Assembly: GCA_022836615.1 (NCBI GenBank) | Contig: MU405299.1 | Location: 99,527 to 163,526, forward strand | DNA length: 64,000 nt | Direction of reading: 5' to 3' | Source: Annulohypoxylon bovei var. microspora | Lineage: Eukaryota > Ascomycota > Sordariomycetes > Xylariales > Hypoxylaceae | Shown: piece after piece, positions 1-11,300 of the stretch | Layout: every line of letters starts with the position of its first letter | How positions within the stretch are numbered: position 1 is the first letter of the stretch | Program-made: the position numbers and the translations under genes | The notes under the pieces: generated by a model | What the model was told of the DNA's origin: nothing | Databases searched by the model: none | The model's input: only the letters and a program-made list of their open reading frames with translations

Positions 1-173
1 TAGTTGACCGGTCGGCGGCCGGGGCATCTTGCTGCTCTATTTTAATAATTTTTATTGAAATATATTAAGTAGAGTAGCGATTGGGAACAATTGAGTGCTT
101 GTTAATTGTTTGTTAATAAGGTGCAGATAACAAGGCAGAATTAAGGTGCAAATGAGAATCCTCATTTCCAAGA

Positions 174-2030
174 TCACTTATCTGGCAGCTTTAAGCTTGC
201 CGATCTTCTCTTGCTTCGGCTCTCCGGGTCGTTCCACGCCTGCTTGACAGCAAAAACGAGGCTGATAGCAAGGCCGAGTCCTGCCAGTCCGATACCCAGG
301 TATAGCGCTCCTCTGTAGCCTCTGAGCAAGTCGTCACTCTCTGTGTACCCGCCGTGGTCGACTTGCATCTCGACCGTGCCGGCGAACCCGAGCCCAAGTG
401 AGACGCTGTAATTGACAACAGTGTTGATCAGACTCGCCGCCACGCCTTGATGTTTCTTAGGGAGAGACGCCGACATGATGATGGTTCCGGCCGGGAACGA
501 CATGTCCATGCCCCACGGTATGATGAGACTGCAAACGAAGGTCTGGGCCCAGTAGGTTTGTTCTACGGGGGCCACGGCCACAAGGATAACTCCAACCAAA
601 AAGAACGTCATTGACATGACCATAACGACGCTCGATCGTAGTTTCCCCAGGATAATACCAGTGGTGATCGATGCGGCAAAGCCTGACGCGGGAATGGGGC
701 TGAACCATGCCGAGATCTGAAGGGGACTGCCGTGTCGCAGATTCGAATAAAACTGAAGCAGGTAGAAGAGCCAGATACCGAAACAGCCCCAGCCGCAGGC
801 TATACACGCCATGACGAAGCCGACGTCGCTAGTCAGGGCCGAGAAAGGGATGAGCGGTTCGACGGCAACTTTAGTCTCGATGATGAAAAAGCACGGGAGC
901 AGGATTAGGCCGAGTAGAAGACAGATATATACGTAGTCCCGATCATGTCTCCAGCCGACCACCACGGCTTGGTTCCACGCGAAGTTGATGAGGACAAGCG
1001 ACGTGACGCCCACGACGCCGCCGAGCAGGTCGATAGCCTGGATCGTCTCCGCCCACGTGGCCGGCGGGGCGCGGGTGCGCTCAATCGACGGGACCAGGAC
1101 GACGACGAGGGCGGCCAGGATGGCTAGCACAATGGCGAAGGAGAAGAAGGTCCACGGCCACCACACGAGTTCGAACAGCGCCGAGAACGTGGCGCCGACG
1201 ATGGAGCCCGAGGGCGCGCAGGCGCCGAAGAGCGCGAACGCCATGGTCTTGCGCATGCCGTCCGGGTAGGCCGCGCCGAAGATGGCGAGCCCGTTCGGCA
1301 TCGTGATGGCGGGGCCGATGCCCGACAGCACGCGCGCGAACACGAACATGATGTAGCCGTTTTTCGTGTTGTAGATGCTGAGGCCGGAGATCATGGTCCA
1401 GACGGCGAACCACGCGTACCCTATGCACAGCATGCGCTTGTAGCCGTAGATGTCGCCCAGCCGCCCCGAGACGAGGATGAAGGTCCCGACCGTCAGGCTG
1501 TAGCCGGCCACGAGCCAGCTCAGGTCGCCGGCGTTCGAGACGTTGAAGCTTCGCCCGATGCTCGGGAGCAGCAGCAGCACCTGTCCTAGGCCTAGCTGCG
1601 TCGTGAACATGGACAGGCAGATGACGATGATAAAAGCGATTTCGCGCCATAGCGGCAGCTCCAGACCTGGATAGACCTCTTTCGGCGATGCCGCTTCGTC
1701 AGCTTCCCCCGGTGGTCGTTGCTCGTCTACGTTTGGGAGATCGTGTTCTAAGAAGGCGGGTTGGTGTTGCGGGTATGCAGATCCCTTCTTCCCCAGCCCG
1801 CTCGGAGGAGGTCCTTCTTCATCCGATGCATTTTCGAGGAACGTGAAGCGGTCTTCAGACCGGCTATGGGGGTGGTTCAGGGCATTGGGGGTTCCTACTA
1901 GGAGGTCGAGCTCGGAGCCAAAGTCCCATTGCGACGTCTTTCGTCTCCAATTTGCCAGGGATTCTGGGTTGTCCGGATCAAATGTAGCAGAGATTCGCTT
2001 GCTGTACCGCTTGGTTGATGGCTCCGGCAC
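174..2030 (-). CDS. MFS drug/H+ antiporter-like exporter
   Basis: Single-exon gene for a 618-residue protein. The first ~125 residues are a hydrophilic cytosolic tail; the rest has about 14 hydrophobic segments. The motif GRLGDIYGYKRM after the second/third helix is the classic MFS loop 2-3 motif, and the segment around ARVLSGIGPAITMPNG matches the Atr1/Amf1-like branch of fungal drug:H+ antiporters. It probably sits in the plasma or vacuolar membrane and exports small organic molecules. It lies at the left edge of the polyketide cluster, on the strand opposite the Zn2Cys6 regulator, so export of the cluster product or self-protection is a reasonable inference. The substrate cannot be read from sequence. 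The start at 2030 gives a plausible tail; a later Met is possible. Confidence 0.9.
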   Translation of the reverse strand: MPEPSTKRYSKRISATFDPDNPESLANWRRKTSQWDFGSELDLLVGTPNALNHPHSRSEDRFTFLENASDEEGPPPSGLGKKGSAYPQHQPAFLEHDLPNVDEQRPPGEADEAASPKEVYPGLELPLWREIAFIIVICLSMFTTQLGLGQVLLLLPSIGRSFNVSNAGDLSWLVAGYSLTVGTFILVSGRLGDIYGYKRMLCIGYAWFAVWTMISGLSIYNTKNGYIMFVFARVLSGIGPAITMPNGLAIFGAAYPDGMRKTMAFALFGACAPSGSIVGATFSALFELVWWPWTFFSFAIVLAILAALVVVLVPSIERTRAPPATWAETIQAIDLLGGVVGVTSLVLINFAWNQAVVVGWRHDRDYVYICLLLGLILLPCFFIIETKVAVEPLIPFSALTSDVGFVMACIACGWGCFGIWLFYLLQFYSNLRHGSPLQISAWFSPIPASGFAASITTGIILGKLRSSVVMVMSMTFFLVGVILVAVAPVEQTYWAQTFVCSLIIPWGMDMSFPAGTIIMSASLPKKHQGVAASLINTVVNYSVSLGLGFAGTVEMQVDHGGYTESDDLLRGYRGALYLGIGLAGLGLAISLVFAVKQAWNDPESRSKRRSASLKLPDK

Positions 2031-2335
2031 CGAAGGTAGCCGGATCGAAACCTTCCTATATGACGGTTAATCAATTGTAGATATTTTCTTGCTGAGAGGA
2101 AATGATCGAAAATTCAACCCGCTTCATTGGAAACCAAAATGAAAGGACAAGGAACTTTCGGTGTAGCTTACCTGGAGTTTTTCGCGGACATGACGCGATA
2201 TCTTAAAACGAATGGATTATGATGATGAATTCAAGTTATACATGCTTCTATATCTCGATGGTAAACTTTATGGGTAAACATCTCACATACCCCAGCGTAT
2301 AAAACAGGTATATACGCTCACGATTTGTAATCCTT

Positions 2336-2521
2336 CGACTGCAGGTCCTTTGTTTTGTTAAGTCAGCTGAGAGGCTTTGAGTGGCTTGGATCGGACATCT
2401 ATTCTCGGATCCGGCGGAGGTTAAAAACAAAAATCATATTATTCCGGTGGTCATATCTTAACACCGAGAAGCCTATGAGCTGACTTAATGAAACAAAGGA
2501 ATCTATCACCTGCAGTCGAGT
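2336..2521. repeat. Imperfect inverted repeat, MITE-like remnant
   Basis: The left arm, from about 2336, begins TCGACTGCAGGT and continues into CCTTTGTTTTGTTAAGTCAG. The right arm, ending about 2521, is its reverse complement with a short extra segment and a few mismatches. Arms are about 42 and 52 bp and the whole unit spans about 186 bp. No coding potential. I see no convincing target duplication, so it may be a decayed MITE or a simple hairpin. Confidence 0.5.
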
Positions 2522-2995
2522 CATCAGCTCGGTACCGAAATGATATAATGTCCTCGCTTTCCTTTAACTTCCAATCTCTTTGTCTATTTCATATCTTATC
2601 TCTTCGTCTATTTCAAATCCTATGTATTATAAGGTACGTACCTATACAATCCCTCCTCTAAAGGATAAGCCCTACGCCGTTTAGATCATTCTAGATCATT
2701 TCCCCCCAGGTACAGTATAAGGTCGGTCTGAAGATCGATGTCTCTCGGCTAAAGGTGCCAAGAGATTATCGGTAGTGTTAGTGCCTTCTCTTATTTCGGG
2801 GTTAGCGCTCGTATACTAGACCCATCAGGCCATACTTGTAATATCTCACACTCCTTCAGACTTACCAAACTCCTTCCTTCCTTCTAATCAACGTCATTAC
2901 CTAACTATGTATACAGTTTAGACGAGTACTCTCTCAGATCAGCCTCAGCCGCACGCCTGCCTTTGATATTACCAACTCACGCTTGTAGACAGGAC

Positions 2996-3060
2996 CAACA
3001 GCACCAACAGCACCAACAGCACCAACAGCACCAACAGCACCAACAGCACCAACAGCACCA
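2996..3060. repeat. 9-bp minisatellite (CACCAACAG)n
   Basis: About seven near-perfect copies of the 9-mer CACCAACAG in the MFS/regulator spacer. No open frame around it looks coding, so it is read as a simple tandem repeat. Confidence 0.85.
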
Positions 3061-4403
3061 GCACATCTAAAATACAATCTGATGTAACGTTAAAATAAAA
3101 TTGGAGCGTACAATGGGAGTCGATGCACGGACCACACCTAAAACTCGGGCAATGCTACTTAATTGATCGATTACGTGATATGTGTGGTGACTGGCGGGAC
3201 CACTGCCGTTCCGATTTAACACCATGATATTAGTAGCCTTTATCACACTGAATTTGGTGAGATAGCGCGCAGACCTCAGAATAATGTCAAATTAGAGAAG
3301 TGATGGTAATACTATTAATACTATTATTGTCAAGCATTGCATAATTGCCATCCCCTTCTTACCTAATCAGCACCTTTTTCCAGCCAAAAAGCGTGTAAGT
3401 TACCTAAGTAAATAGTCCAAGGGATCAGTTTTTGTAAAGTGTTAAACATTGTCACTCGCACATGGTCCATTTAATCTGACGCTATTCTAGTACGCGGTAC
3501 TTACATTTAGTGTATGTTCCTAGTAAGATCCCAGGCGTGTGGGGGGGCTAGAATCCTGACCTGTAAAAATATGAGGTATGTAACCAGATCTTTGATCAAA
3601 ACATCGCCTCGCGCTTCCCACGTGGCTGATGCCTAATACATGGTATTTTTTCTAGATCCAGCAGGATCATATGTTTTTGTCACGAAAAATGGGTTTAAAC
3701 AGTTCCGCCAATGTGGAAGGATTAGCTAATCTTATATTTAAAGGACTAGGTAGAAGGTCTTGGACCAAAGTGGCGCTCGTCAGCCAAGAGCCAACTCGTG
3801 TAAATTCACATATATCCGCACCGTGTGGCGCGTTGATTTAATGCTTAGGTGGCTAAGCTGCATGAGTCATAGCGGCTATCCACTAGAATATAGTGGATAC
3901 ATTCTTACTATTAGGCTGTTAGGTCTAAGTTTTAGCCTCAAGCTAATACAATGTTTACCCGTTGCTTACTTGATTACGCACTGGGCTTGGAACTTTGGAA
4001 CGTGGCTGATGTACGAAATTTTTGTCGATAATCTTCATAACAGCATTTTCTTTGTAATTCAGCTTGAGGATTGATTATCAGAAGATGCTACTAAGTGATC
4101 CCTCCGGATAACGCACTGATTCGCTTCCTATCTGATCACAGTTCCATTCCTTCGCGGGGGTTCCCGACACTCGGCGGATTGATTCCCTTGGAAGGCTATA
4201 CGGGAACCAGGATGCTCACCAATTGTTGGTGGCTGCTCGTAGTCCTGGGAGAGCTAGAATTACGCCTCTTAAACGACCCGTAGATTTTACATCTAATCAA
4301 TGGCGAAAGCACACTTGTCCGGCATGCCGTGCGACATGACATGCAGTCAGAAGGTTCAGCACATTCAGCTACAGTTTCAAAGGAACGGGAGTGAGGCAGG
4401 CTT

Positions 4404-4510
4404 CACTATGCACACGGCGTATAAATCTTAGTATCTTATCCTCCATCGACTACATACCTAATCACTATGCACATGGCGTATATATATTATCCTCTATCGA
4501 CTACATAATA
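4404..4510. promoter_or_regulatory. Two-copy tandem repeat in regulator promoter, with TATA-like box
   Basis: Two imperfect copies of a unit of about 59 bp (4404-4462 and 4463-4510), each starting CACTATGCACA and ending with CATCGACTACAT or TATCGACTACAT. Each carries a TATA-like stretch (GCGTATAAAT and GCGTATATATAT). The second lies roughly 100 bp upstream of the regulator start codon at 4583, a sensible core-promoter distance. The duplication may double a control element. Its function is inferred from position only. Confidence 0.5.
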
Positions 4511-4582
4511 TCGTGTGAATCTTGGCGTTCCAGGTGTTAGTAGTTAGTTGATTGCGCTGAGTCCAAAAATCATATTCGAACC

Positions 4583-6787
4583 ATGACCGATGTAGCTACG
4601 GTGGCGCAGCCACGGCGACCACAGCTGAGAATAGCGGTTAGTGGTGATCTTGACCCGTCGTAGACTCTAGATTAAGGGTCAAAAAAGCTGTGACACTGAC
4701 ACTAGAATGACAAGTGCGAAGAATGCCGACGAAAAAGGATAAGATGCGATAGGGGAATACCACAATGCATGTCTTGTGCTACCTCCGGGAAAACTTGCGT
4801 CGTGAGAGACAGCTGCCCGCGCAGAGGGCCAAAGAAGGGATACCTCAAGACGCTAGAGAACATGATAGGTAAATCATTCTGTTAATCATTCTAATTTCTA
4901 CCTCTGGCTCTTAGGCTGATAGAAAGCCGTGCTATGGCAGAGGACCTACAGACCCGGTTAAGCGAACAACAAGAGGCATCGGCTACTGGGACACGAACAT
5001 GTTCGCCCTCTCAAGAGGAAGTCAACTCCGACAACGACAATGGCGGCAGCATGGACACCATTGAAGTTCAGAGTTCATCCACTGCCACCCCCATAACACT
5101 TGGTGATATCCAGCTATGGACGCAACCGTTGGAAGTCCAATTCCCTATCATGCAGCCAGGGCCATGGGACTGTATCGAGAACTCGTTTCCAGGCTCGGAC
5201 TTCACACCATTGGATCATAGTCAGGAAACATCCCCGTTTGCAATGGATGTTGGACTTCATATCACTCCCATGATGCATAATGACTTGTAGGTTTTGGAAG
5301 CTGTAGGCTGATTTACAGCTGGTTTACAGACCAAACATATTAACATTTCTTATAGAGACCAACTTTATTTCGATCGTGCCTACATGTTTGCGCCGATATT
5401 GCAAGCACATCGCTACCGTTCCTGGTCCAAACAGCCGAATAAGAGCAAGCAGCAGATTTGCTTACAGCATGCCATGTGGACATTGGCATCATCACTCTCC
5501 AGTCAGTTCCAGGTTTCCGCACGGCAATTGTACAGGGAGACAAGACAGCTTCTGCATACAATCGAGTCAGAAGAACCCTGTCACCAAGTATCTATCGAGC
5601 AGGCCCAGGCGTGGCTATTGCTCGCGATCTACGAGCTGACGTGTGAGGACTACCACCGATGGATGATATCCGCTGGAACGGCCTTTCGCTTGGTCCAGAT
5701 GATGAGGTTATATGAACTTGATATACACCAAAGCCCTCCCCCTACGCAGGCCCAGGAGCAATATTCTGCACAACTTAGTCCTTCGGGGAAAATCCAAGAG
5801 GACTGGATCGATGTTGAAACGAAGAGGCGGACGTTCTGGCTTGCATATACAATGGATCGCTTTACGAGTATGATCGATGAATTACACATGTTCTTCGACG
5901 ACCGGATGGTTAATTTGCCTAATCCAATCTTTCCGAATATCAATATATTAACTTTTTGCTAGATCCGTACCCTACTGCCGGCTCCCGAGGCAAACTTTGC
6001 TAGTGGTCGTCCTAGGGAGATGGGTTTTCTCGAGGATATGGTCCACGATGTCGACCTAGAGCGGCCGGACGATGACTTGTCATCCTTTACAGAGACAATT
6101 ATCGTGGCTCATATTTGTGGGCGGGTCCTGGAACATAAGCAGAGACCTCTGGCTAGAACCCGCGATACCACTGTCGAATTCTGCCGCCGACACCGAAGTA
6201 TTAATGCGCTACTGGCGCAGCGCATCACAATGCTGCGAATGCATGCCTCAGTAGAGCACTTGGATCCCGTACTTACCTTTACTGCCCTGGCGGCACATAT
6301 CTCTATGCTTATGCTCTACGACTTTATCGAAACCAAGCCATTGGGTACCAAAGCACAAGCAACGCAGGTTACTAAAGCTCTCCACGCCGAATATCAAAAA
6401 CAAACATTGGACGCTATAACCGATATACCTCTCCTGGTTGTCGCACTTGACCAGCACTTTCAGGTAAAGCAAACCCCCCTTGTGGTGGCGATCAGCAGGC
6501 TATCACCATCCCCGGTGTGCGGCTATCGAGCCAATTGTCCGCGCAAAAAAAAGACAAATGACTAATTAAATGCTATTCAATTTTTACAGACACATCCTTT
6601 GACGCCTATCCTGCTCCTTTTAGGAGCCAGGTTCGCGCAGTCGCACCCTGAGCTGAATGATGCTTCCAACAAGCTCATGCCTTGCATCATAACAGCATTA
6701 CAAGCCTCGATCAACCTGAATAAGCTTTCACGGAGTTTTCTTCAACTTATAGGACCTCCCAACGACATTTACGGTGCATTCACCTAA
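4583..6787 (+). CDS. Zn2Cys6 transcription factor, likely pathway-specific regulator
   Basis: Six exons fit the frame and splice signals: 4583-4636, 4706-4868, 4923-5286, 5356-5908, 5963-6463 and 6590-6787, giving 610 residues. Exon 2 encodes a binuclear zinc cluster with Cys at about 22, 25, 32, 39, 42 and 49 (C-x2-C-x6-C-x6-C-x2-C-x6-C), followed by the RRGPKKGYLKTLE stretch typical of these proteins. Exons 4-6 encode the fungal-specific middle homology region (DQLYFDRAYMFAPIL, then LPAPEANFASGRPREMGFL). It should bind CGG-containing DNA in the nucleus and activate transcription. It lies next to the HR-PKS and is the obvious candidate cluster activator. The zinc finger sits in a 163-bp exon, so a gene model built only from long open frames would miss it. 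The exact acceptor of exon 3 is the weakest junction. Confidence 0.85.
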
Positions 6788-8332
6788 AGTCAATCAACAA
6801 AAAATTTATACTAGTCACGTCTAACCTATTAACGACGGATATCGGTAAACTATACAGGAATGATGTTAGAAATATACCCGCGCAAAGCAATTTTTATTTA
6901 TTTAAAATCTATTAAAGATAAACATACATATCAAAGGGGAAGTCACTAAGTAAAAGATTCAGGAAGTAGCTGTGGGACATCCACAAGCTGAGCAACCCTC
7001 TCGTGACGGCTCAAGGGCGAATACCATGATGAGGCAGATAGATCACACCACGATACTGGAAGACAGGCATGCTGAAGGACCAGATATCAAACTTAGAAGG
7101 TAGAGATTAGTAAACGTAATCGAAATCCCTCTGCCAATGTCAAGGGTTTCGATCCAATCCAACAACCTTGATATTAATAGATTAAAGCTACGCGGCATCA
7201 GCGGCCTCTGCGGCGTAAGGGAAGCAAGCGGGCAACAGGCGGAGCCCGGGAGGCAAATCCCGCTGTATTTAGATAAACAACTAGATCAGCAAATAGAAGG
7301 ATGCCGGAGACCAACAGCCGTCCGTGCCTCTCTGACAACCACATGTGCCTCGCGGGTATCTCGGTATGTACAAAGGTCCAATGCCTCCAAAGCTGGAAGA
7401 TTAGATTAGTTGCTAAATCACTAGTTAGTTCTTGATTCTTGGATCGTTTATTCTCACGATGCCATTCGTCTAATCTTACGATGACCCACCGTTTGACAAA
7501 TACCTACATACCTATCATAACTTAATAATGCAAATACCTAATCATATGATGAAATGCTCGTATAAATCTAAATGTCCTTTTGACTTATCGGTGGCACCCT
7601 TACTTTCGTTAACCTTGCTGTCGCTTTTTAACAGCTTGTTGCTATTACGGTCGTAAAAAAGAAATTACCTACTTATTGATCATTTTTACTTAGGTACCGA
7701 TAACTTTTACGAACAACGTTATGATGGGTTTCAATATATTCCAAATAACCTGATAAGTTAACTACGATAAGTATTAATATGTTTAATATTATAAGGTAAA
7801 AAAATTACTTCGATTTACCTACTATGGTAAAAGTTTACATTATAAAAAAGAATTACATTATTAGACCGTAATAAATATACAACGGTATGTAGTATCGTGA
7901 GTTTAAACGAAACTTACCATGAGAATAGACGATCTGTGAATTCTGAACTTACTCGTTCCCCTTAATAAACGAAGTCACATAAATGTATTGTAGCACGACA
8001 GAATATTGATTGTAAGGGAGTGCAAGTATATAGAAGTGTCTTGTGTTGTTGTATTTGAAAAATGCTCTTTGAACCCCTAACCTTCCGTTTATACAAACAA
8101 CGGATATATATCTCAAAAACAAGTACCTAAAGTATAACCCGAGACGCCATTCTATGAAGGAAATCTACCGTACAATCCACGTAAAACGTCTACATTCATA
8201 TACATAAGAAATGACCCACACCAGCCAGAAAATGGATCCTAATCTAACAGATATCACTCTTGCTGCCCTCGAGCTTACAGGAGACATCATATCCTTTTGA
8301 AATCTTAACCCGGTACCAGGCGACCCGGGGCT
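6788..8332. other. Intergenic region, regulator / HR-PKS 3' ends
   Basis: Convergent spacer of about 1.5 kb, strongly AT-rich between 7500 and 8250. It should contain both 3' UTRs. A short open frame at 7137-7409 shows no domain or splice partner. I see no RNA gene or clear repeat. Confidence 0.5.
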
Positions 8333-11300
8333 CTAAGCCGGCGTCGCGAGGTGACGGCTCTTCTCCGCAACAGTGGTAGCCAGCGCGGCCAGGGACGGGG
8401 TTTGCAAGATGTTGAAGATGGAAATGTCAGCGGCAGCCTGCAGCACCAGCATATTGCGCAGCTCGACCGCGACAAGCGAGTCGACGCCGAAGTGGGCGGG
8501 CGGCTTGCTCAGGTCGATCTCGGCCACGGGGGTCATGAAGATGTCGGCCAGCTTGGCGGCGATGGCGCTGCCGATCAGCACGGCGCCCTCCTGGCAGGAC
8601 CCCGCGTCGCCGAGCTGCGCCGCGAGCGACATGCCGCGGTCGTCCCCGTCGGCCGGCCCGGCCTGCGACGCCTTGCTGCGGTGGCGCAGCGGCAAGAAGC
8701 GCGCGTCGCGCCCGAGCTGCGAGCGCCCGTCGACGTCCCACTGCGGGCCCGGCCCGGAGTTCAGGCCGGCGATGATCTGCGACCGCCCGCCGAGCGGGTG
8801 CGCGACGGCGGCCCGGAGCGCGCGCAGCACGATGTCCTCGTCCAGCATCGTGAAGTCGCCGTCCTTGCGCAGGCGGTCGGCCACCTTGGCCGACTTCGCC
8901 ACGTACCCGATGTCCGAGATGGGCCCGAGGTCGATGGTCACGCCCGGCAGGCCCTGGGCCTGGCGCCAGCGCGCCAGCGCGTCCTCGTACGAGCCGCCGG
9001 CCGCGTAGTTCGTCTGCGAGGTTATGCCCACGATCCCGGAGACGGAAGACAGCGTCACGAAGAAGTCCAGCGAGCCCGGCTGCGCGAACGCCGTGTGCAG
9101 GTTCCGCGTGCCGTCGAGTTTGGGCTGCAGACCCGCGCGCCAGTCGGCCAGCGTCATCTGCTCGAAGATGGCGTCGCGCAGAAGCATGGCGCCTTGTACG
9201 ACGCCGCGTACCGGCGGTAGGCCCTCGTTCGCGCAGGCGCGGAGGGTCTTGGCTAGCTCGGTGTACTGGGCGATGTCGCAGCTGACGGGCTTCACGCGGC
9301 AGCCGGTCGCGCGCAGCTCGTCTATGAAAAGAGCCCCGTCGGTGTTCTTGTTCTCGTCAAGGTCTAGGTTACCGGCGCTGCGGGATAGGAGGATCAGGTT
9401 CTGGGCACCGTGCTCCACCAGCCATTGTGCAACGGATCGTCCGATACCGCCGACGCCACCGACGATGAGGTATGATGCATCAGGTTGCAGTTGGAGACGG
9501 GAAGTGAGACCCTTTGGTCGTGGGACTACTCTGGCTTGTTCGTCAGGCTTGGCCGACAGCACGACCTTGCCCATCTGGGCACCCGTCTGCACGAGACGGA
9601 AGGCCGCCTGGACATCCTGCATGGGGTAGACAGTGATGGGGTGGATCGCCTTTAGGGCCCCTTTCTCAAAGAGACGGGGGATATCGCCAAGCGCGCGGTG
9701 AACAACGATTGGGCGGTGGTGCAAGAGCGTCGGGATGTCCAAGGTTGTGAACGAGGTGCCGCGGGAGAAGGACTCCAGCGCGACCAGGCTGTTGGCCTCG
9801 ATCTCGCCCTTCGCGATTTCGACCAGATGGCCCATCGGCGCGACGGCGCGGAGGCTTGCCTGCAATAGCGGGCCAGGCAGCGAGTTGAGCACGACGTCGA
9901 CGCCGCGCCCCTCTGTGGCGGCCAGGACGGCTTCGGCGAACGAAGCGTCGCGGCTGCTGAAGATGCGCTCGGCGGGGATGCCGTGTTTGCGCTGGAGCAG
10001 GTCTCGCTTCTCCTGAGACCCGGCCGTGACGTAGATCTCGGTCACGCCCACGTGCTTCGCCATAATGATGGCGGCCTGGCCGAAGGCTCCGGCCGCCGCG
10101 TGGATGAGGACCGACTGTTGGTACATGAGGCGAGCGGAGTGGATAAGTCCAGCATACGCCACGGTGAAGGTTAGCGGAAGCGAAGCGGCAGCCTCGAAGT
10201 CCATGTCGTCAGGCATCGGCATAACACCGTACCACGAGACACGGGCGCGGCTGGCAAAAGAAGCGCCGTCCAAGAGCGCCATGACACGGTCGCCGACGTT
10301 GTAGCCCCTTGACTGAGCCTCAGCACCGACGCGAGTAATGATACCCGAGCACTCGAGGCCCATGGTCCGATCCTTGAGCTGGCCCATCGCCGCCAAAACG
10401 TCGCGCGAGCTAAGTCCGTACGCGCGCGGCGTGATCTCGACCATCTCGGGCGACAGCACCTCGTGTTCCCAGGAGCTTTCCTCGTCGTCGACGAAGGCCA
10501 ACGTGTCTAAGGATCCCGGGATCCCCACCTCCAGCCGCAGCGGCCGGTTCTCCTGGAATAGGGGCTCTAGGGGAATGCCAGAAGCGGCATCGGCACCTGC
10601 CTTCTCGTCCTGGGTCCCTTGCAGCAATTCGCTCCAGATCGGCACGAGCGAGCCGACAACCGCGTCGTCGCTTTGCTCGTCTTTGTAGACACGGGGGATA
10701 AGCAGAACGCCCTCGCGCTCGGCGTACTCGAAATCGGCCGGGCCGTCCTCGGAGTCGGCGCGCCCGAAGCCTTCTTCGAGCACCCGCATGATAGCTGACA
10801 GGACGTTCTCTCTGCCCTGGGACCTCCACTTGGCCGCATGAGCGGGGTCGAGGTCCAGGGACAGGTAGCGACGGCCGATGTACTCGTTGCGCAGCACGCG
10901 CAGGAAGCCCTGGCTGACAGCCTGCTCGGGCGCCTCGCTGTTGACGGCGCCGCCGGTGGTGACCCAGAGCAGGCCGCTACACTGCGTGACCATGGCGCGG
11001 AGTCCCTCCATGCTCGCCGCGTCGAGGTCTGCCAGCATGGGCTCGTCGATCTCGCCGACGAAAATGCAGATCTTGTTCTTGTACATCTTCAAGTTGCTCT
11101 CCTCGAGCGCGAGATGCACGGGAGCACCTGTGCCGGTCAGGGCCTCGATGCGACAACAGAGCTGACTGACGAAGCCCGCAGGCGGGGGCGCCTTGCTGCT
11201 GGTTACTATGGCGAAGCTTTCGCGGCTGGCTCGGCTGAGGTCGGCTTTCTGGTCTTCGGCGAGCGGCACCGTGGTCATGAAGATGCTGCTGGTACTCTGT

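Larger units (their letters stand above)
2031..4582. other. Intergenic region, MFS / regulator divergent spacer
   Basis: About 2.5 kb of AT-rich DNA between two divergently transcribed genes. It contains an imperfect inverted repeat (2336-2521), a 9-bp minisatellite (about 2996-3060) and a two-copy tandem repeat just upstream of the regulator (4404-4510). Short open frames here (for example 3760-4074) have no recognisable domain, codon bias or splice partners, and I do not call them genes. Confidence 0.6.

Noticed and set aside
1081..1650. Arg/His-rich open frame overlapping the MFS gene
   Set aside because: Shadow of the GC-rich MFS coding strand in another frame.
4934..5290. Separate 118-residue protein upstream of the regulator
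   Set aside because: It is exon 3 of the Zn2Cys6 gene; splice signals at both ends join it to the zinc finger and the middle homology region.
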